64,000 bases of DNA, taken from contig NZ_LT799838.1 in NCBI RefSeq assembly GCF_900168255.1, positions 1,364,001 to 1,428,000 of the forward strand, written 5' to 3'. Every line of letters starts with the position of its first letter. Position 1 is the stretch's first letter. This DNA comes from Psychrobacter sp. DAB_AL43B (GTDB lineage Bacteria > Pseudomonadota > Gammaproteobacteria > Pseudomonadales > Moraxellaceae). Positions 10,169-22,460 of the stretch are shown piece by piece. The translations under genes were made by a program, and so were the position numbers. Below the pieces are notes generated by a model that saw only the letters and a list, made by a program, of their open reading frames with translations, had not been told where the DNA came from and made no database searches.

Positions 10169-10203
10169 AAACGCCCGCAACTTGAAGGTTGTGGGCGTTT
10201 TAC
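10169..10203. terminator. Bidirectional terminator between lipoprotein and adenosyltransferase genes
   Basis: A 12-bp stem around a 6-base loop has a T-rich tail on the plus strand and TTTTATTAT on the minus strand. It can serve both convergent genes. Confidence 0.8.
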
Positions 10204-10221
10204 ATTTTACGTTAAATCGTT

Positions 10222-10260
10222 CAGTTATCAGTTATCAGTTATCAGTTATCAGTTATCAGT
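10222..10260. repeat. 7-bp tandem repeat (CAGTTAT) at the 3' end of the adenosyltransferase gene
   Basis: Five perfect copies of CAGTTAT followed by a partial copy overlap the last codons and stop codon of the minus-strand gene ending at 10249. On the minus strand the unit is rich in stop codons, so changes in copy number above two would not alter the protein. Confidence 0.95.
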
Positions 10261-10845
10261 GAATTTTTGTAATACTTGACTGTCCCATAGGACTTCAGAG
10301 ACCTGCTCAGGATCCGTGCAAAAGCGTGCGGCGACAAACAGCCAGTCGGACAAGCGATTGATAAAGCTGACAGCAGTATGGCGAATGGCTTGCGGGCGCT
10401 CTTGTTGTAACAATACTGCTTGGCGCTCAGCACGGCGACAGACGGTACGTGCCACGTGTAATTGGCTAACCAATAACGACCCTGTCGGTAAGATAAAATC
10501 TTTCAGCGGTGGCAACGTGCTATTCATTGCGTCAATCTGTTGCTCTAACCAATCGATATGAGTCGCATTGACACCTTCATATTCTGGCATCGACAGCTCA
10601 CCGCCGATATTGAATAATAAGTGTTGAATAATAATCAATGCTTGAGAGAAATCTTCTTTTTGAATAGCGTCCGTCACCGTTTGCGTGAGCTGCGCGCGTA
10701 CTAAGCCAATATGTGAATTAAGCTCATCAATATCGCCCATCACGCTGAACAGACTATCAGCTTTACTCACGCGGCTGCCATCTGCCATGCCGGTACTGCC
10801 ATCATCTCCAGTACGAGTATAAATTTTGCTTAAACGATTGCCCAT
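10249..10845 (-). CDS. Cob(I)yrinic acid a,c-diamide adenosyltransferase (PduO type)
   Basis: This enzyme transfers the adenosyl group of ATP to cob(I)alamin to make coenzyme B12. The PduO-type signature is clear at the N-terminus: KIYTRTGDDGSTG with the following DELNSHIG, and the later HVARTVCRRAERQ helix that contributes ATP and cobalamin contacts. I place the start at the ATG at 10845 (MGNRLSK), because an AAGGA ribosome binding site lies exactly 7 bases before it. The upstream in-frame ATG at 10866 would add seven residues without such a site. The length from this start is 198 residues. No other cobalamin gene is adjacent. Confidence 0.9.
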   Translation of the reverse strand: MGNRLSKIYTRTGDDGSTGMADGSRVSKADSLFSVMGDIDELNSHIGLVRAQLTQTVTDAIQKEDFSQALIIIQHLLFNIGGELSMPEYEGVNATHIDWLEQQIDAMNSTLPPLKDFILPTGSLLVSQLHVARTVCRRAERQAVLLQQERPQAIRHTAVSFINRLSDWLFVAARFCTDPEQVSEVLWDSQVLQKFTDN

Positions 10846-11158
10846 CTCTATATCCTTACCTGTCATTATTTTTCATTATTAAAAATTATCACATTAAAAA
10901 GTAATACTTGATTTAAGTATGTTGCTTGCGCGATAGAAGAAGCTTGCTCACGTACTTAAAAAAGGTTACTTGTGCGCTCATTGTAGTATTTTACGAGTAT
11001 TTTCGCTAAGATAATGGGTTAAGTTTTATATTGCTGCTTTTTTAAAATAATCACGACGTTATTTACCTTTGCATAAATAAACGTCTTTATTTGCTAAGCG
11101 TGCATTATTGTTAGACTTGTTTTTTTTCTTATACTTTTAATCAAAAGGCTACTACGTT

Positions 11159-12619
11159 ATGACAACCCCACTTGCCGACGCCATGTCACAGCTCTCGATA
11201 TACGATTCATTAACTGGGCGTAAGCAGTCATTTAAACCGCTGGTTGAGGGTAAAGTTGGCATGTATGTATGCGGGATGACGGTTTATGATTATTGTCATA
11301 TCGGTCATGCGCGGGTGATGGTTGGCTTTGATATGGCGGTGCGCTGGCTTGCACAATTGGGTTATGAGGTGAATTACGTACGCAATATCACCGATATTGA
11401 TGACAAAATCATCACTCGTGCTGCCGAAAATAGGGAAGAAATCGGCGCGTTGACACAGCGTTTTATTACCGCCATGCACGAAGATGCAGCGGCGCTCGGC
11501 TGCTTGTCACCTGATGCAGAGCCGCGTGCGACTGACCATATCGATGAGATGCAGCAAATGATTGAGACGTTGGTTACGGGTGATTACGCCTATGCTGGCG
11601 ATAATGGCGACGTCTATTATGCGGTTGATAGCTTTGCTGATTATGGCAAATTATCTAAGCGTAATCTTGATGAGATGCAGGCAGGTTCGCGGGTTGATGT
11701 CGAAAACGACAAGCGCAATCCATTTGATTTTGTGTTATGGAAAGCGGCGAAGCCTGATGAGCCGCAATGGGCATCACCTTGGGGTCAAGGACGTCCAGGC
11801 TGGCATATTGAATGCTCAGCGATGTCGACCAAATGCCTTGGCAATACTTTTGATATTCACGGCGGTGGACATGACTTACAATTTCCGCATCATGAAAATG
11901 AAATTGCCCAATCTGAAGCGGCTACTGGTTGTGAATACGCACGTAACTGGATGCACGTCGGTTTTATCAATGTCGATGGGGAAAAAATGTCTAAGTCGCT
12001 AGGTAACTTCTTTACCATTCGCGATGTGATGGCACAATATCTGCCAGAAACGGTGCGCTTTTTCTTATTATCGAGTCATTATCGTAGCCAAGTAAACTTC
12101 TCTGATAGCGCGTTAGACGAAGCGCATAATAGCCTAAGCAGACTGTATCAAGCACTTAAAGTTGCTGAACAACAAAAAGGTGAAGAAATCATCATTAATG
12201 ATAAATTGCTGAATACCGCGTATGCAAGCGCTGCCGGACAAGACTTTATCAAAGCCATGAATGATGATTTTAATAGCTCAACGGCTATCAGTGTGCTGTT
12301 TGGATTGGCACGTGATATTAATAAAGCGGGTAAAGTAGAAGATGTAGAGAGTGCGTGGCAGTTAGCGCAGCACTTAAAGGCATTGGCACAAACGCTGAAT
12401 ATTTTACAGCAACCTGTCCAGCAGTTTTTGCAAGCCGTTATTGGTGAAGCAGCAGAAAATGGTTTAACAGATGAAGCTATCGATGGCTTAATTGTTGAGC
12501 GTGCTGATGCCAAAACCAATAAAAACTTTGCTCGTGCTGACGAGATACGTGTACAGTTAAAAGACGCGGGTATCGAGCTTGAAGACAGTCGCGCTGGCAC
12601 GACTTGGCGACGTGCTTAA
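11159..12619 (+). CDS. cysS: Cysteine--tRNA ligase (CysRS)
   Basis: This class I aminoacyl-tRNA synthetase charges tRNA-Cys. Zinc and substrate ligands are seen in [13 protein letters not shown], with the HIGH motif at residues 47-50. The second zinc-binding stretch is [10 protein letters not shown] followed by [14 protein letters not shown]. The KMSKS loop lies at 276-280. The C-terminal helical anticodon-binding region, with [17 protein letters not shown] near the end, is complete. The length (486 residues) is slightly above E. coli, mostly from about 8 extra N-terminal residues. An internal ATG (MSQLSIYDS) is an alternative start, but an AAAGG motif favours the first. It is monocistronic with its own terminator. 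Confidence 0.96.
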   Translation: MTTPLADAMSQLSIYDSLTGRKQSFKPLVEGKVGMYVCGMTVYDYCHIGHARVMVGFDMAVRWLAQLGYEVNYVRNITDIDDKIITRAAENREEIGALTQRFITAMHEDAAALGCLSPDAEPRATDHIDEMQQMIETLVTGDYAYAGDNGDVYYAVDSFADYGKLSKRNLDEMQAGSRVDVENDKRNPFDFVLWKAAKPDEPQWASPWGQGRPGWHIECSAMSTKCLGNTFDIHGGGHDLQFPHHENEIAQSEAATGCEYARNWMHVGFINVDGEKMSKSLGNFFTIRDVMAQYLPETVRFFLLSSHYRSQVNFSDSALDEAHNSLSRLYQALKVAEQQKGEEIIINDKLLNTAYASAAGQDFIKAMNDDFNSSTAISVLFGLARDINKAGKVEDVESAWQLAQHLKALAQTLNILQQPVQQFLQAVIGEAAENGLTDEAIDGLIVERADAKTNKNFARADEIRVQLKDAGIELEDSRAGTTWRRA

Positions 12620-12685
12620 CGCAATAGCTAAAATTAATACGTGCTAAAGCAACCAGTATGCTTAGAAATTTATACTCAGAAATTA

Positions 12686-12711
12686 AGTCAGCTTAGCGCT
12701 GGCTTTTTTTT
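12686..12711 (+). terminator. Rho-independent terminator of cysS
   Basis: A 7-bp stem (12686-12692 with 12698-12704, one G-T pair) with a 5-base loop is followed by eight T residues. Confidence 0.75.
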
Positions 12712-12758
12712 GTAGAGTACATTAGCTTAACCTTATACATAGGTCAGATATATATCGT

Positions 12759-14834
12759 ATGAAAAACAATCATCAGTCTTTGGCTTCTAACTTGGATTCT
12801 AACAACGTTCAAGCTTTGCAATGCGGCATGGGTGACAAAGGCATCAATTCTGGCGACGCCAAGAGTGAGGTCTTTACTACTTTTACTGTTGGCGATAAAA
12901 AGATTATTAAGCACTCAAACGTATGGCAATTTACCCTCAGTATATTTGTCATGATATTGAGTGTCGTTTATGTTCCTGTATATGCCGCTACTAGTGATGA
13001 TCTAACGGTTAATAATCAAAAAGATGTAAAAGCTCAAAATTATGACGCAGCAGAAAAAAGTACTGTACCAGAAAATATAGTTGATTATGCAGCGCAGAAA
13101 ATTGAGGATATTAAAGCAGAAGGAGTCAGCGTTTCTGCCATCGCAGAAGAAATGACTAGTCCGATAGAAAAAAACACGGTGCAGCAAGCAGGGGTGCTAC
13201 AAGGAGATTCTGGTCTTACCGGTGATTATAATGAAGGCTATTATTCTTTAAATAAGCTCAATGCCGGTTTGCCGCCATTATCTGAGCCGCCGAATTTGTC
13301 GACACCCCTTGCAACCTTAGAGTTTTTCCAATCAGCAGTCATGAAGCAGCAATATGATTTGGCTGCTTATGCGCTGAATATGAACTTGATTGATAGTGAG
13401 TTACAGCGCAGTCGTGCGATAGATCTTGCCAAACAACTGGATTTTTTGCTGGTCGAAAAAAAACTCTATGTATTTGATAAGTTGCCTGATCGTCCTGATG
13501 GCTTGATTGAACCACCTCTTGGCAGTACTAGTAGCATTCAAGGTATTCCTAGACGTTCGATTCAGCTCGGTTATATCGATTATCGCGAGCGCCGAGTACC
13601 GTTGCATCTAGAGCGCATACGCATTGGTGATGGCGCGCCTTTTTGGGTGTTTTCAGCGCAGACCGTTTCGAACATCGATAAGCTTTATGAGCAGTATCAT
13701 CCGGCAAAGTTTGAGCGCTATTTGCCTAGTTGGACAAAGCTAAAGTTTTTTAGCATTGCTATCTGGGAGTTTTTAGCGTTATTTATATTCTTCTCGTTTA
13801 CCATGGGTATAGGTTGGCTATTAAGTACAGCCGCTGGCAAGCTCCTTAATTGGTATGTCATGGATAAAGAGGGCAACCGTCTTAGTACGCTTCATCACAA
13901 CGGTGTGGAAGATTTGGTCAATAAGTTGACCGTGCCTTTGACTTTTACTATCAGTTTTTCCTCTGTCTATACTTTAGTATCGGGCGGCTTTCCTTATTTG
14001 GATGCATTGGCCTCATCAACCCGACCTATTATTTGGGTGGCACTGGTATTTAGTGCGATGTGGCTTGGTATCCGTGCCACTAACTTTTTTGCCAATCGCT
14101 ATAAAGATTTGCAAATCGAAAATTTAAGCGATGAGCATTTTGATAAAAGTCGCCGCCGTCGCACTTATGTTTCTATCTTTCGTCGTGTTTTTATCTTTGT
14201 CATGATTCTTGGCGGTATTTGGATTGGATTGAGTGAATTTACCAATATCGATGGGCTTGGTAAAACCTTATTAACTTCAGCAGGGATTGCAGGTGCTGTC
14301 ATTGGTATTGCCGCGCAGCCTATTTTAGGCAATATCATCGCAGGGATGCAGGTCGCGATTACCCAGCCTGTGCGTATCGGCGATACGGTGATGATGGAAG
14401 GTGAGTGGAGCACAATTGAAGATTTGGGTTATACCTATGCGGTACTAAAAACATGGGATGAGCGGCGTTTGATTGTGCCCATGCGGCATTTTATTACTGA
14501 GATTGTGGAAAACTGGTCGCATACAGAGTCACATCAAACGTCAGTGATTTACTTATATGTCGATTATGGTGCTGATATTGCCGCCATTCGACAGAAATAT
14601 ATTGAGTTGGTAAAAGAGAATGCGCTATGGGACAGTGAAACGGAGCCTGAAATGTTTACGGTATCCGTATCAGAAACTAGCATTAAGCTCCGCTGTAGCC
14701 AAGCAGCTAATACTCCTTTAGATGCATGGACGCTTGAATGTGAAGTGCGTGAGCAGATGCTAAGCTATTTGTATGAGCAACAACAAGCCTATCTACCGGC
14801 TGAGCGTTTGATATTTAAAACCAATCATGATTAG
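12759..14834 (+). CDS. Large MscS-family mechanosensitive ion channel protein
   Basis: This inner-membrane channel of the MscS superfamily releases solutes on hypo-osmotic shock. The conserved pore helix and beta domain are unmistakable at about 495-575: a Gly/Ala-rich TM3 (SAGIAGAVIGIAAQPILGN), then VRIGDTVMMEGEWSTIEDLGY and a VPMRHFITEIVENWS block. Additional membrane segments lie at about 325-355, 385-405 and 465-485. At 691 residues it is much longer than MscS. The extra N-terminal part holds a hydrophobic segment at about 55-75 ending VYAATS, which may be a signal peptide. A soluble domain of about 250 residues follows and is probably periplasmic. The 50 polar residues before the hydrophobic segment and the lack of a good ribosome binding site leave the exact start uncertain. 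Confidence 0.85.
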   Translation: MKNNHQSLASNLDSNNVQALQCGMGDKGINSGDAKSEVFTTFTVGDKKIIKHSNVWQFTLSIFVMILSVVYVPVYAATSDDLTVNNQKDVKAQNYDAAEKSTVPENIVDYAAQKIEDIKAEGVSVSAIAEEMTSPIEKNTVQQAGVLQGDSGLTGDYNEGYYSLNKLNAGLPPLSEPPNLSTPLATLEFFQSAVMKQQYDLAAYALNMNLIDSELQRSRAIDLAKQLDFLLVEKKLYVFDKLPDRPDGLIEPPLGSTSSIQGIPRRSIQLGYIDYRERRVPLHLERIRIGDGAPFWVFSAQTVSNIDKLYEQYHPAKFERYLPSWTKLKFFSIAIWEFLALFIFFSFTMGIGWLLSTAAGKLLNWYVMDKEGNRLSTLHHNGVEDLVNKLTVPLTFTISFSSVYTLVSGGFPYLDALASSTRPIIWVALVFSAMWLGIRATNFFANRYKDLQIENLSDEHFDKSRRRRTYVSIFRRVFIFVMILGGIWIGLSEFTNIDGLGKTLLTSAGIAGAVIGIAAQPILGNIIAGMQVAITQPVRIGDTVMMEGEWSTIEDLGYTYAVLKTWDERRLIVPMRHFITEIVENWSHTESHQTSVIYLYVDYGADIAAIRQKYIELVKENALWDSETEPEMFTVSVSETSIKLRCSQAANTPLDAWTLECEVREQMLSYLYEQQQAYLPAERLIFKTNHD

Positions 14835-16680
<1,846 letters not shown>

Positions 16681-16756
16681 GTACACTTTGACTCTCTATG
16701 ATGCTATGAATGCTTATAATTCAGGGCCTTGCAGAGTTAAGTGACGTCAAGATACA

Positions 16757-16797
16757 AACAGCCAACAATGCCCCGTTATTGTTGGCTGTTTTTTTTG
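16757..16797 (+). terminator. Rho-independent terminator of guaB
   Basis: A 13-bp perfect stem (16757-16769 with 16778-16790) and an 8-base loop are followed by a run of T residues. Confidence 0.9.
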
Positions 16798-16932
16798 TAA
16801 AATACAACAATAGATTATTCTAATAATTATTTATATTTACTTATTACAATCACTGATTATAGTTACTGATTGCAATTACTTCGCCTGCGTGTACGTCTGG
16901 TTTTTTACTTTTAGACTTGAGGAACAATAATA

Positions 16933-18300
16933 ATGAGCTATTTTGGCACTGATGGTATTCGCGGTAAATTTGGTGAGCTGCCAATTACCCCTGATTTTAT
17001 ATTGAAATTGGGCTATGTAATGGGACTCGTGCTGATAGAAAACAATCATAATTCTGCTCGTAAGCCAAGTGTCGTGATTGGTAAAGACACTCGCCTATCA
17101 GGCTATGTGATTGAAGGTGCACTACAAGCGGGCTTTAATGCGGCAGGTGTCGATGTGCATATGCTGGGGCCATTACCAACGCCTGCTATCGCTCATTTAA
17201 CCCGTAGCTTTAATGCCGATGCTGGCGTTGTTATTTCTGCCTCACACAATCCGTACTATGATAATGGCATCAAATTCTTCTCAGGCGACGGCAAAAAATT
17301 AACCGATGCGATGCAAAATGCCATTAATGATAAATTAACGGCCATTATGATTTCCTCTGATAACAATGATGTACTGATGCCGATTCTTGATCCGGCACAA
17401 TTGGGTAAGAATAATCGCATTAACGATGCAAAAGGGCGTTATATTGAATTTTGTAAAGGTAGCTTTCCTTATCAATACGATTTAAATCATTTAACCGTGG
17501 TCGTCGATTGTGCAAATGGCGCAGGCTATAGTGTTGCACCCCGAGTCATGCGTGAGCTTGGTGCTAATGTGATTGCCATCAACAACAAGCCCGATGGCAT
17601 CAATATTAATGCTGACTGCGGCTCGACCCATCCTGAAAGCCTACAAAAAGCGGTACTCAAGTATGAAGCTGATGTCGGTATTGCCTTAGATGGCGATGGC
17701 GACCGTATCGTGATGGTCGATGAAGCCGGTAATCTGGTTGACGGTGATGGTATTCTGTATTTGCTTGCGACCCAAGGTCAAAACAAGGCTAAAGGCGTCG
17801 TTGGGACACTAATGAGTAATATGGGTTTAGAGTTGGCATTAAAGGATGCTGATATCGAATTTACCCGTGCAAAAGTGGGCGATCGCTATGTGATGCAAGA
17901 GCTTGAAGCAAACGGTTGGATACTAGGCGGTGAGCCATCAGGTCATATTTTATGCTTGGATAAAAGCCGAACGGGCGATGCTATTATTGCAGGCTTACAG
18001 GTGCTCGCGGTGATGCAAGCACGCGGCAAAGCGCTGAGTGATTTGACCGAAGGCTTTGAGGTATTACCGCAAAAACTGGTCAATGTGCGCCTGTCTCAAA
18101 TGCAAGATCCCTTTGAACATGAAGAACTGGTTGCCGCTTTTGATAAAGCCCGTGCTACTTTAGAGGGGCGTGGTCGTTTGCTTATTCGCCAATCCGGTAC
18201 AGAGCCGATGATTCGAGTGATGGTTGAATCAGACGATGAGATAGAATGCGATGTCATGGCGAATGATTTGGCAGACAAAATCAAGGCCGTATTGGGCTAA
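16933..18300 (+). CDS. glmM: Phosphoglucosamine mutase (GlmM)
   Basis: GlmM converts glucosamine-6-phosphate to glucosamine-1-phosphate for peptidoglycan and LPS precursors. The protein starts with the family signature YFGTDGIRG. The phosphoserine loop is ISASHNP with Ser104. The magnesium loop is DGDGDR, the sugar-binding motif is GEPSGH, and the C-terminal phosphate-binding loop is [11 protein letters not shown]. The length (455 residues) is normal for the family. A GAGGA ribosome binding site lies about 9 bases before the ATG. pdxH follows 51 bases later and could be co-transcribed. Confidence 0.97.
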   Translation: MSYFGTDGIRGKFGELPITPDFILKLGYVMGLVLIENNHNSARKPSVVIGKDTRLSGYVIEGALQAGFNAAGVDVHMLGPLPTPAIAHLTRSFNADAGVVISASHNPYYDNGIKFFSGDGKKLTDAMQNAINDKLTAIMISSDNNDVLMPILDPAQLGKNNRINDAKGRYIEFCKGSFPYQYDLNHLTVVVDCANGAGYSVAPRVMRELGANVIAINNKPDGININADCGSTHPESLQKAVLKYEADVGIALDGDGDRIVMVDEAGNLVDGDGILYLLATQGQNKAKGVVGTLMSNMGLELALKDADIEFTRAKVGDRYVMQELEANGWILGGEPSGHILCLDKSRTGDAIIAGLQVLAVMQARGKALSDLTEGFEVLPQKLVNVRLSQMQDPFEHEELVAAFDKARATLEGRGRLLIRQSGTEPMIRVMVESDDEIECDVMANDLADKIKAVLG

Positions 18301-18351
18301 CAGTATTTACATATAATGATATTAAAATAAGCTATTAAAAAAGGAATTATC

Positions 18352-19002
18352 ATGAGTATGGACTTTACCGATCAGCGCTTATCCTACGAAAAAGGCGAGC
18401 TTGACCAGCAGTCAGTACCTGAATCACCGTTTGAGCTGTTAAAATCTTGGATGAATGAGGCCATAGAGGTACAAGTGCAAGAGCCGTACGCGATGAGCTT
18501 AGCTACTTGCGGGGCGGACAACAAACCCAGTGTACGCATTGTATTGATGCGTGAAATTACGGATAAAGGTATCGTTTTTTATACCAATTACGAAAGCGCT
18601 AAGGGTCAAGATATCGCCGAAAATCCAAATGCCGAAGCACTATTTTTTTGGCATAAACTTGAACGTCAAATTCGTATCAGCGGCAGTATCGCTAAAATTG
18701 ACGCCGACAAGTCTGCTACTTACTTTCAAAAACGTCCACATGATAGCCAAGTGGGCGCGTGGGTCAGTCAACCGCAAAGTGGTGAAGTTGCCAGTCGAGA
18801 AGTAATGGAGCAGACGTTTGAGCAATTACAAACAGATTATCCGGAAGGCACAGCAGTACCAACGCCAGAGTTTTGGGGTGGCTATGAGATTACGATTGAG
18901 AAAATTGAGTTTTGGCAGGGTCGTGCCAACCGTATGCATGACCGCATTGTCTACATCCGCGAAAATAGCGAAAGCTGGAGTACAAAACGCTTCTTACCTT
19001 AA
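18352..19002 (+). CDS. pdxH: Pyridoxamine/pyridoxine 5'-phosphate oxidase (PdxH)
   Basis: This FMN-dependent oxidase makes pyridoxal 5'-phosphate, the last step of both de novo and salvage vitamin B6 pathways. The protein (216 residues, close to E. coli) shows the RIVLMREI and VFYTNYESAKG FMN-binding blocks. It also has the central RQIRISG strand and the C-terminal family signature EFWQGRANRMHDR. An AAAGGA ribosome binding site precedes the ATG at good spacing. It follows glmM closely on the same strand and shares a bidirectional terminator with the convergent efflux operon. Confidence 0.96.
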   Translation: MSMDFTDQRLSYEKGELDQQSVPESPFELLKSWMNEAIEVQVQEPYAMSLATCGADNKPSVRIVLMREITDKGIVFYTNYESAKGQDIAENPNAEALFFWHKLERQIRISGSIAKIDADKSATYFQKRPHDSQVGAWVSQPQSGEVASREVMEQTFEQLQTDYPEGTAVPTPEFWGGYEITIEKIEFWQGRANRMHDRIVYIRENSESWSTKRFLP

Positions 19003-19053
19003 ATCTTTAAGATACTTAAGCTTAGATATCAGTAGAAAATAATTAAGTTGCAT

Positions 19054-19106
19054 AAAAAAGCCACTTTAGATGTCATGCTAAATATGACGCCTAAAGTGGC
19101 TTTTTA
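19054..19106. terminator. Bidirectional terminator between pdxH and the efflux operon
   Basis: A long stem (19055-19076 region with 19083-19106, a couple of mismatches) has an A tract on the left arm and a T tract on the right. It can end transcription from both sides. Confidence 0.85.
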
Positions 19107-19170
19107 TTATGCTTTCTTTAATAAAAAAGACTTCAATCAGTGCTTAGCTGAGACTATGAATTCAGTATTA

Positions 19171-20448
19171 TTACTTCGTATCAACATCGACTGATACTGA
19201 CATACCGGGACGCAGTTGAGCAAGTTCAGGCTGATTTTGGTCTAAGTCAATACGTACTGGGATACGCTGAGCTATTTTAATATAGTTACCTGTGGCAGGA
19301 TTAGCGGCGCCGGCACTAAACTCACTACCGGTCGCAGGCGAGATGTTACTCACGTGACCCGTAAATTTAGTACCACCAAGCGCATCAACACGAATAGTAG
19401 CTGGTTCACCAACAGTCATATTGGCAACTTGTGTCTCTTTAAAGTTAGCAATAATCCATATACCTTTTGGCACGATATACATCAGTTGTGTACCGGCGCT
19501 GACGTATTGACCAGTTTTAACGCTCACTTGACTTAACTGCCCTGATTCAGGAGCAGTAATAACTGTATTCTCCAAATTAATTTGCGCTTGCTTAGCACCG
19601 GCTTCAGCATTTTTAATATTGGCATCGAGTGACGAGCGGCTACCACTGGTTTTCTCACGCGCTTGACGGGCAACTTGTAAATTCGCTTCCGCTTGCTGTA
19701 CGCCTGCCTGTGCTTTGGCAAGTTGTGCTTCGGCATGAGCGACTTCAGCTTTTGAGACTGCACCAATAGCAACCAGTCCTTGATAGCGTTTCACATCCTC
19801 ACGAGCACTATAAACACTGACTTTTTCGCTATTTAGATCTGCTTCGCGCGCCTCAATTTGTGCTTGGTTTGTTCCAGTATCTTGGGTATTACTAGAGCGA
19901 TTGGTCTTGGCAACTTCAATATTAGCCTGCGCTTGTTCAAGCTGCTGCTGAAAGGTGCGATCATCTATTTTTACTAATAAATCACCTGCTTTTACGCTGG
20001 CAAAATCTTGTACGGCAACCTCAGTAACGTAGCCAGAAACCTGCGGACTGATAACGGTGGTTTGACCTTTTACAAAGGCATTATTCGTTTGCTGCACGGT
20101 TGGTGTAAAGGGCGGTAATTTCCACGCATAAAGAATTAATGCGACACCAATGACAATCAATGCAATCAGTAAACCTAAATTAAAAAACGATTTTTTCTTA
20201 GGTGACCAGCCAGTTGAGTCGGGGATAGGCTCTACTGGTGGCATTGGCGTGTCATCTACTAACTCATCAGTTTTAACGTTATCCGTATTTACACCTTCAT
20301 TAGGCTCATCAGATTTGTTTAAATGAGGACCCGTTTCGGGTGCAGCTGTCTCAAGCTTAGCTGTTTCAGATGCTAAGTCCGCTGGCGTTATAGTTGTTTT
20401 GTTAGGTGCGCTCGCATCATTTAGATTATTGGGTTTGTCTTCATTCAT
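19171..20448 (-). CDS. HlyD/EmrA-family periplasmic adaptor of an MFS efflux pump
   Basis: This membrane-fusion protein links an inner-membrane transporter to an outer-membrane channel. A charged cytoplasmic N-terminus of about 90 residues, longer than usual and rich in Asp, Glu, Thr and Pro, precedes a single membrane anchor (about 90-112). The lipoyl half-motif VSGYVTEVAVQDFASVKAGD follows, then a long alpha-hairpin rich in Gln and Ala (about 165-285), the second lipoyl half (ENTVITAPESGQLSQVSVKTGQ) and a beta-barrel with IWIIANFKETQ. These are EmrA features. It is the second gene of a two-gene unit with the transporter 98 bases upstream. The substrate cannot be told from sequence. Confidence 0.88.
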   Translation of the reverse strand: MNEDKPNNLNDASAPNKTTITPADLASETAKLETAAPETGPHLNKSDEPNEGVNTDNVKTDELVDDTPMPPVEPIPDSTGWSPKKKSFFNLGLLIALIVIGVALILYAWKLPPFTPTVQQTNNAFVKGQTTVISPQVSGYVTEVAVQDFASVKAGDLLVKIDDRTFQQQLEQAQANIEVAKTNRSSNTQDTGTNQAQIEAREADLNSEKVSVYSAREDVKRYQGLVAIGAVSKAEVAHAEAQLAKAQAGVQQAEANLQVARQAREKTSGSRSSLDANIKNAEAGAKQAQINLENTVITAPESGQLSQVSVKTGQYVSAGTQLMYIVPKGIWIIANFKETQVANMTVGEPATIRVDALGGTKFTGHVSNISPATGSEFSAGAANPATGNYIKIAQRIPVRIDLDQNQPELAQLRPGMSVSVDVDTK

Positions 20449-20546
20449 GAAGCGCTCCTAATGTATTTAATAGACATAGTAGATAATTTTAAAATAATAA
20501 TCATAGGATTGGGATAGAGAGTGAATAATAAAAATTGCACCATTAG

Positions 20547-22163
20547 CTATTTTTGTTCTCTCATCTTCGCTAAAGCGGCAAGCTCTTTAGCCAGTGGATT
20601 GCGTTTATGATAGCGATAATAAAAATAAACAATCAATAGATAAATTGTTGTAACGCTAGCGCTCACTGCCATTAAAAAGAATAAATCATCGTAAGCGGCG
20701 ACGGTTGCTTGACGCTGGATACCTTGGAGAATCTGCGTCATCATGGCAGGATTATCACCATTCATTGAGCCGACCATATCCGCATAATGCATTTGTGTAC
20801 GAATAGTGGTAAAGGCTTGAATGGCTGCTGCACCTGCTAAACCGCCAACAGTTTGTGAAATACCAAAAACGACCGAAAAACTAATAATATAAGCAGGACC
20901 GTTGGCAATAGCACGAAACATGCCCTCAAATACCATTGGACCCATAAAGTAAACGGCGGCAAAAGCGATCATAAACTGACTGAGATAAAACATCGAAGGG
21001 GCAGAATTTAGCGACACACCTGTGTCTATCCACGCGCCAATGGCAATGAGGGCAACAGCAAAAATCACTGGTCGACGTAGATCCATCGCATTGGTGCTAA
21101 AGATACTAATCACCAATGCCAATACGCTGGCTACCAATATCACTGCATAAAAAACAATCAGCTGATCATTACCATAGCCAAGATTTGCCAATAGACCTGC
21201 TGCACCCACGCTTTGCTCAGACAGCAAAATACGCATCAATGCACCGGTAATCATAAAGGCAATAATAGTACGGCTACGCATCCAGCGTACTTGTAACATT
21301 GGGTTTTTACGGTGGGTTTCAATCCATAAGGCGATAGTAATGGTGACGACCGCAATAATTAGCGGATAGCTGAGCCAAGGGGTTGTCCACCATAAGATAC
21401 GCCCTTGTACTAAGAACACCGCCAACGCAGCAAGACCACTGGCAAAAAATGCAAAGCTGACGATATCTAGCTTCTCAAAAACCTTTTCGGTATTACCGGG
21501 CGGCAGCTCTAATATATTAATGAGGCCAAAGCAAATCAGTGCCAAACCAACTTGAAATAAAAATAAATTCTCAAGCTGACCATCAACCGCCAAGTAGGGC
21601 GAGATGATACGCGATAACGGAATGCCAAATTGTACTAGGCCAAAGCCTAAAATTAAGCCGCTGATACGCTTAGCCGTAGGCATGCCTTGTAGACAATAAA
21701 AAATAGACAATACCGTCATTGCACTGGCAACCACACCACTAAAACCTCGAGCGACAAGTTCTAAATAGTAAGGTTCAATTCTGATACCAGTCGTTGTACT
21801 CAGAAGATTGCTACTAACCAACCATTGCATGCTGGTTGCGGCGAGTAGAAAAAATAAGGTGATTTTGCTAAACAGCGACATGCCAAACTGTTGGCGAATT
21901 TTATATAACAGCACAGTGACGCAGGCATTAGTCATATTGTAGGCGACTGATATCCAACCGCCTTCTACTGGCGTTAAGCCCATTTCACCTTGGATTTGAG
22001 TGAGGTTAGCCACCAATAGACCATTTTGGAAGCTGGCCGTTAAACCAATAAAAATACCGATGAGCAGATAAAATACCTTGCGGCGTGTAGGATGGTCGGG
22101 AGTGGCGGGCGAGCCGAGCATAAATGGCTGTTCATGCGGCTTAAACTGATAGTCGGTACTCAT
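20547..22163 (-). CDS. MFS multidrug efflux transporter, DHA2 (EmrB-like) family
   Basis: This 538-residue inner-membrane transporter has about 14 predicted hydrophobic segments, as expected for the DHA2 drug:proton antiporters. The segments start at about residue 30 (VFYLLIGIFIGLTASF). The loop after TM1 reads LTQIQGEMGLTPVEGGWISVAYNM, comparable to the EmrB region. Its direct downstream partner encodes an EmrA-like adaptor, so the pair should form a tripartite pump with an outer-membrane channel encoded elsewhere. The sequence is divergent from classical EmrB and the substrate is unknown. No regulator is adjacent. Confidence 0.85.
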   Translation of the reverse strand: MSTDYQFKPHEQPFMLGSPATPDHPTRRKVFYLLIGIFIGLTASFQNGLLVANLTQIQGEMGLTPVEGGWISVAYNMTNACVTVLLYKIRQQFGMSLFSKITLFFLLAATSMQWLVSSNLLSTTTGIRIEPYYLELVARGFSGVVASAMTVLSIFYCLQGMPTAKRISGLILGFGLVQFGIPLSRIISPYLAVDGQLENLFLFQVGLALICFGLINILELPPGNTEKVFEKLDIVSFAFFASGLAALAVFLVQGRILWWTTPWLSYPLIIAVVTITIALWIETHRKNPMLQVRWMRSRTIIAFMITGALMRILLSEQSVGAAGLLANLGYGNDQLIVFYAVILVASVLALVISIFSTNAMDLRRPVIFAVALIAIGAWIDTGVSLNSAPSMFYLSQFMIAFAAVYFMGPMVFEGMFRAIANGPAYIISFSVVFGISQTVGGLAGAAAIQAFTTIRTQMHYADMVGSMNGDNPAMMTQILQGIQRQATVAAYDDLFFLMAVSASVTTIYLLIVYFYYRYHKRNPLAKELAALAKMREQK

Positions 22164-22391
22164 TGGCAGGCAATTAACTGTATAGGAAAGTGAAGTGACA
22201 TAGCATGACTCTTGGACTAGAAATACATTGTGCCAGTTGGGCTAGCAGTAATTGAGTACGGGGATATTTTATTTCACTCCCATACAAAATAAAAAACAGC
22301 CTAAAGACTGCCTGAGTTATTTTATCATAATTTTTATTCAGCGTTTGTAACCGACACCAAATCTATAACCATTAGCTACTAATAAGCCCGA

Positions 22392-22426
22392 CAAAAAAAA
22401 CAGCCCTTTAAGAGCTGTTTTTTTTG
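22392..22426 (-). terminator. Terminator at the end of the GST/carbonyl-detoxification unit
   Basis: A stem of A8-CAGC paired with GCTG-T8 around a 9-base loop (22393-22404 with 22414-22425) is usable on both strands. It lies just past the GST stop codon. It is the only clear terminator I see between the yqhD-like gene and this point. Confidence 0.75.
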
Positions 22427-22460
22427 ACTTTAAATAATGAGCAAAATATTTGGCTGATGA

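Noticed and set aside
10222..10260. The 7-bp repeat as a phase-variation switch for the adenosyltransferase.
   Set aside because: The stop codon occurs at the start of the array, so copy number changes above two units do not alter the reading frame.
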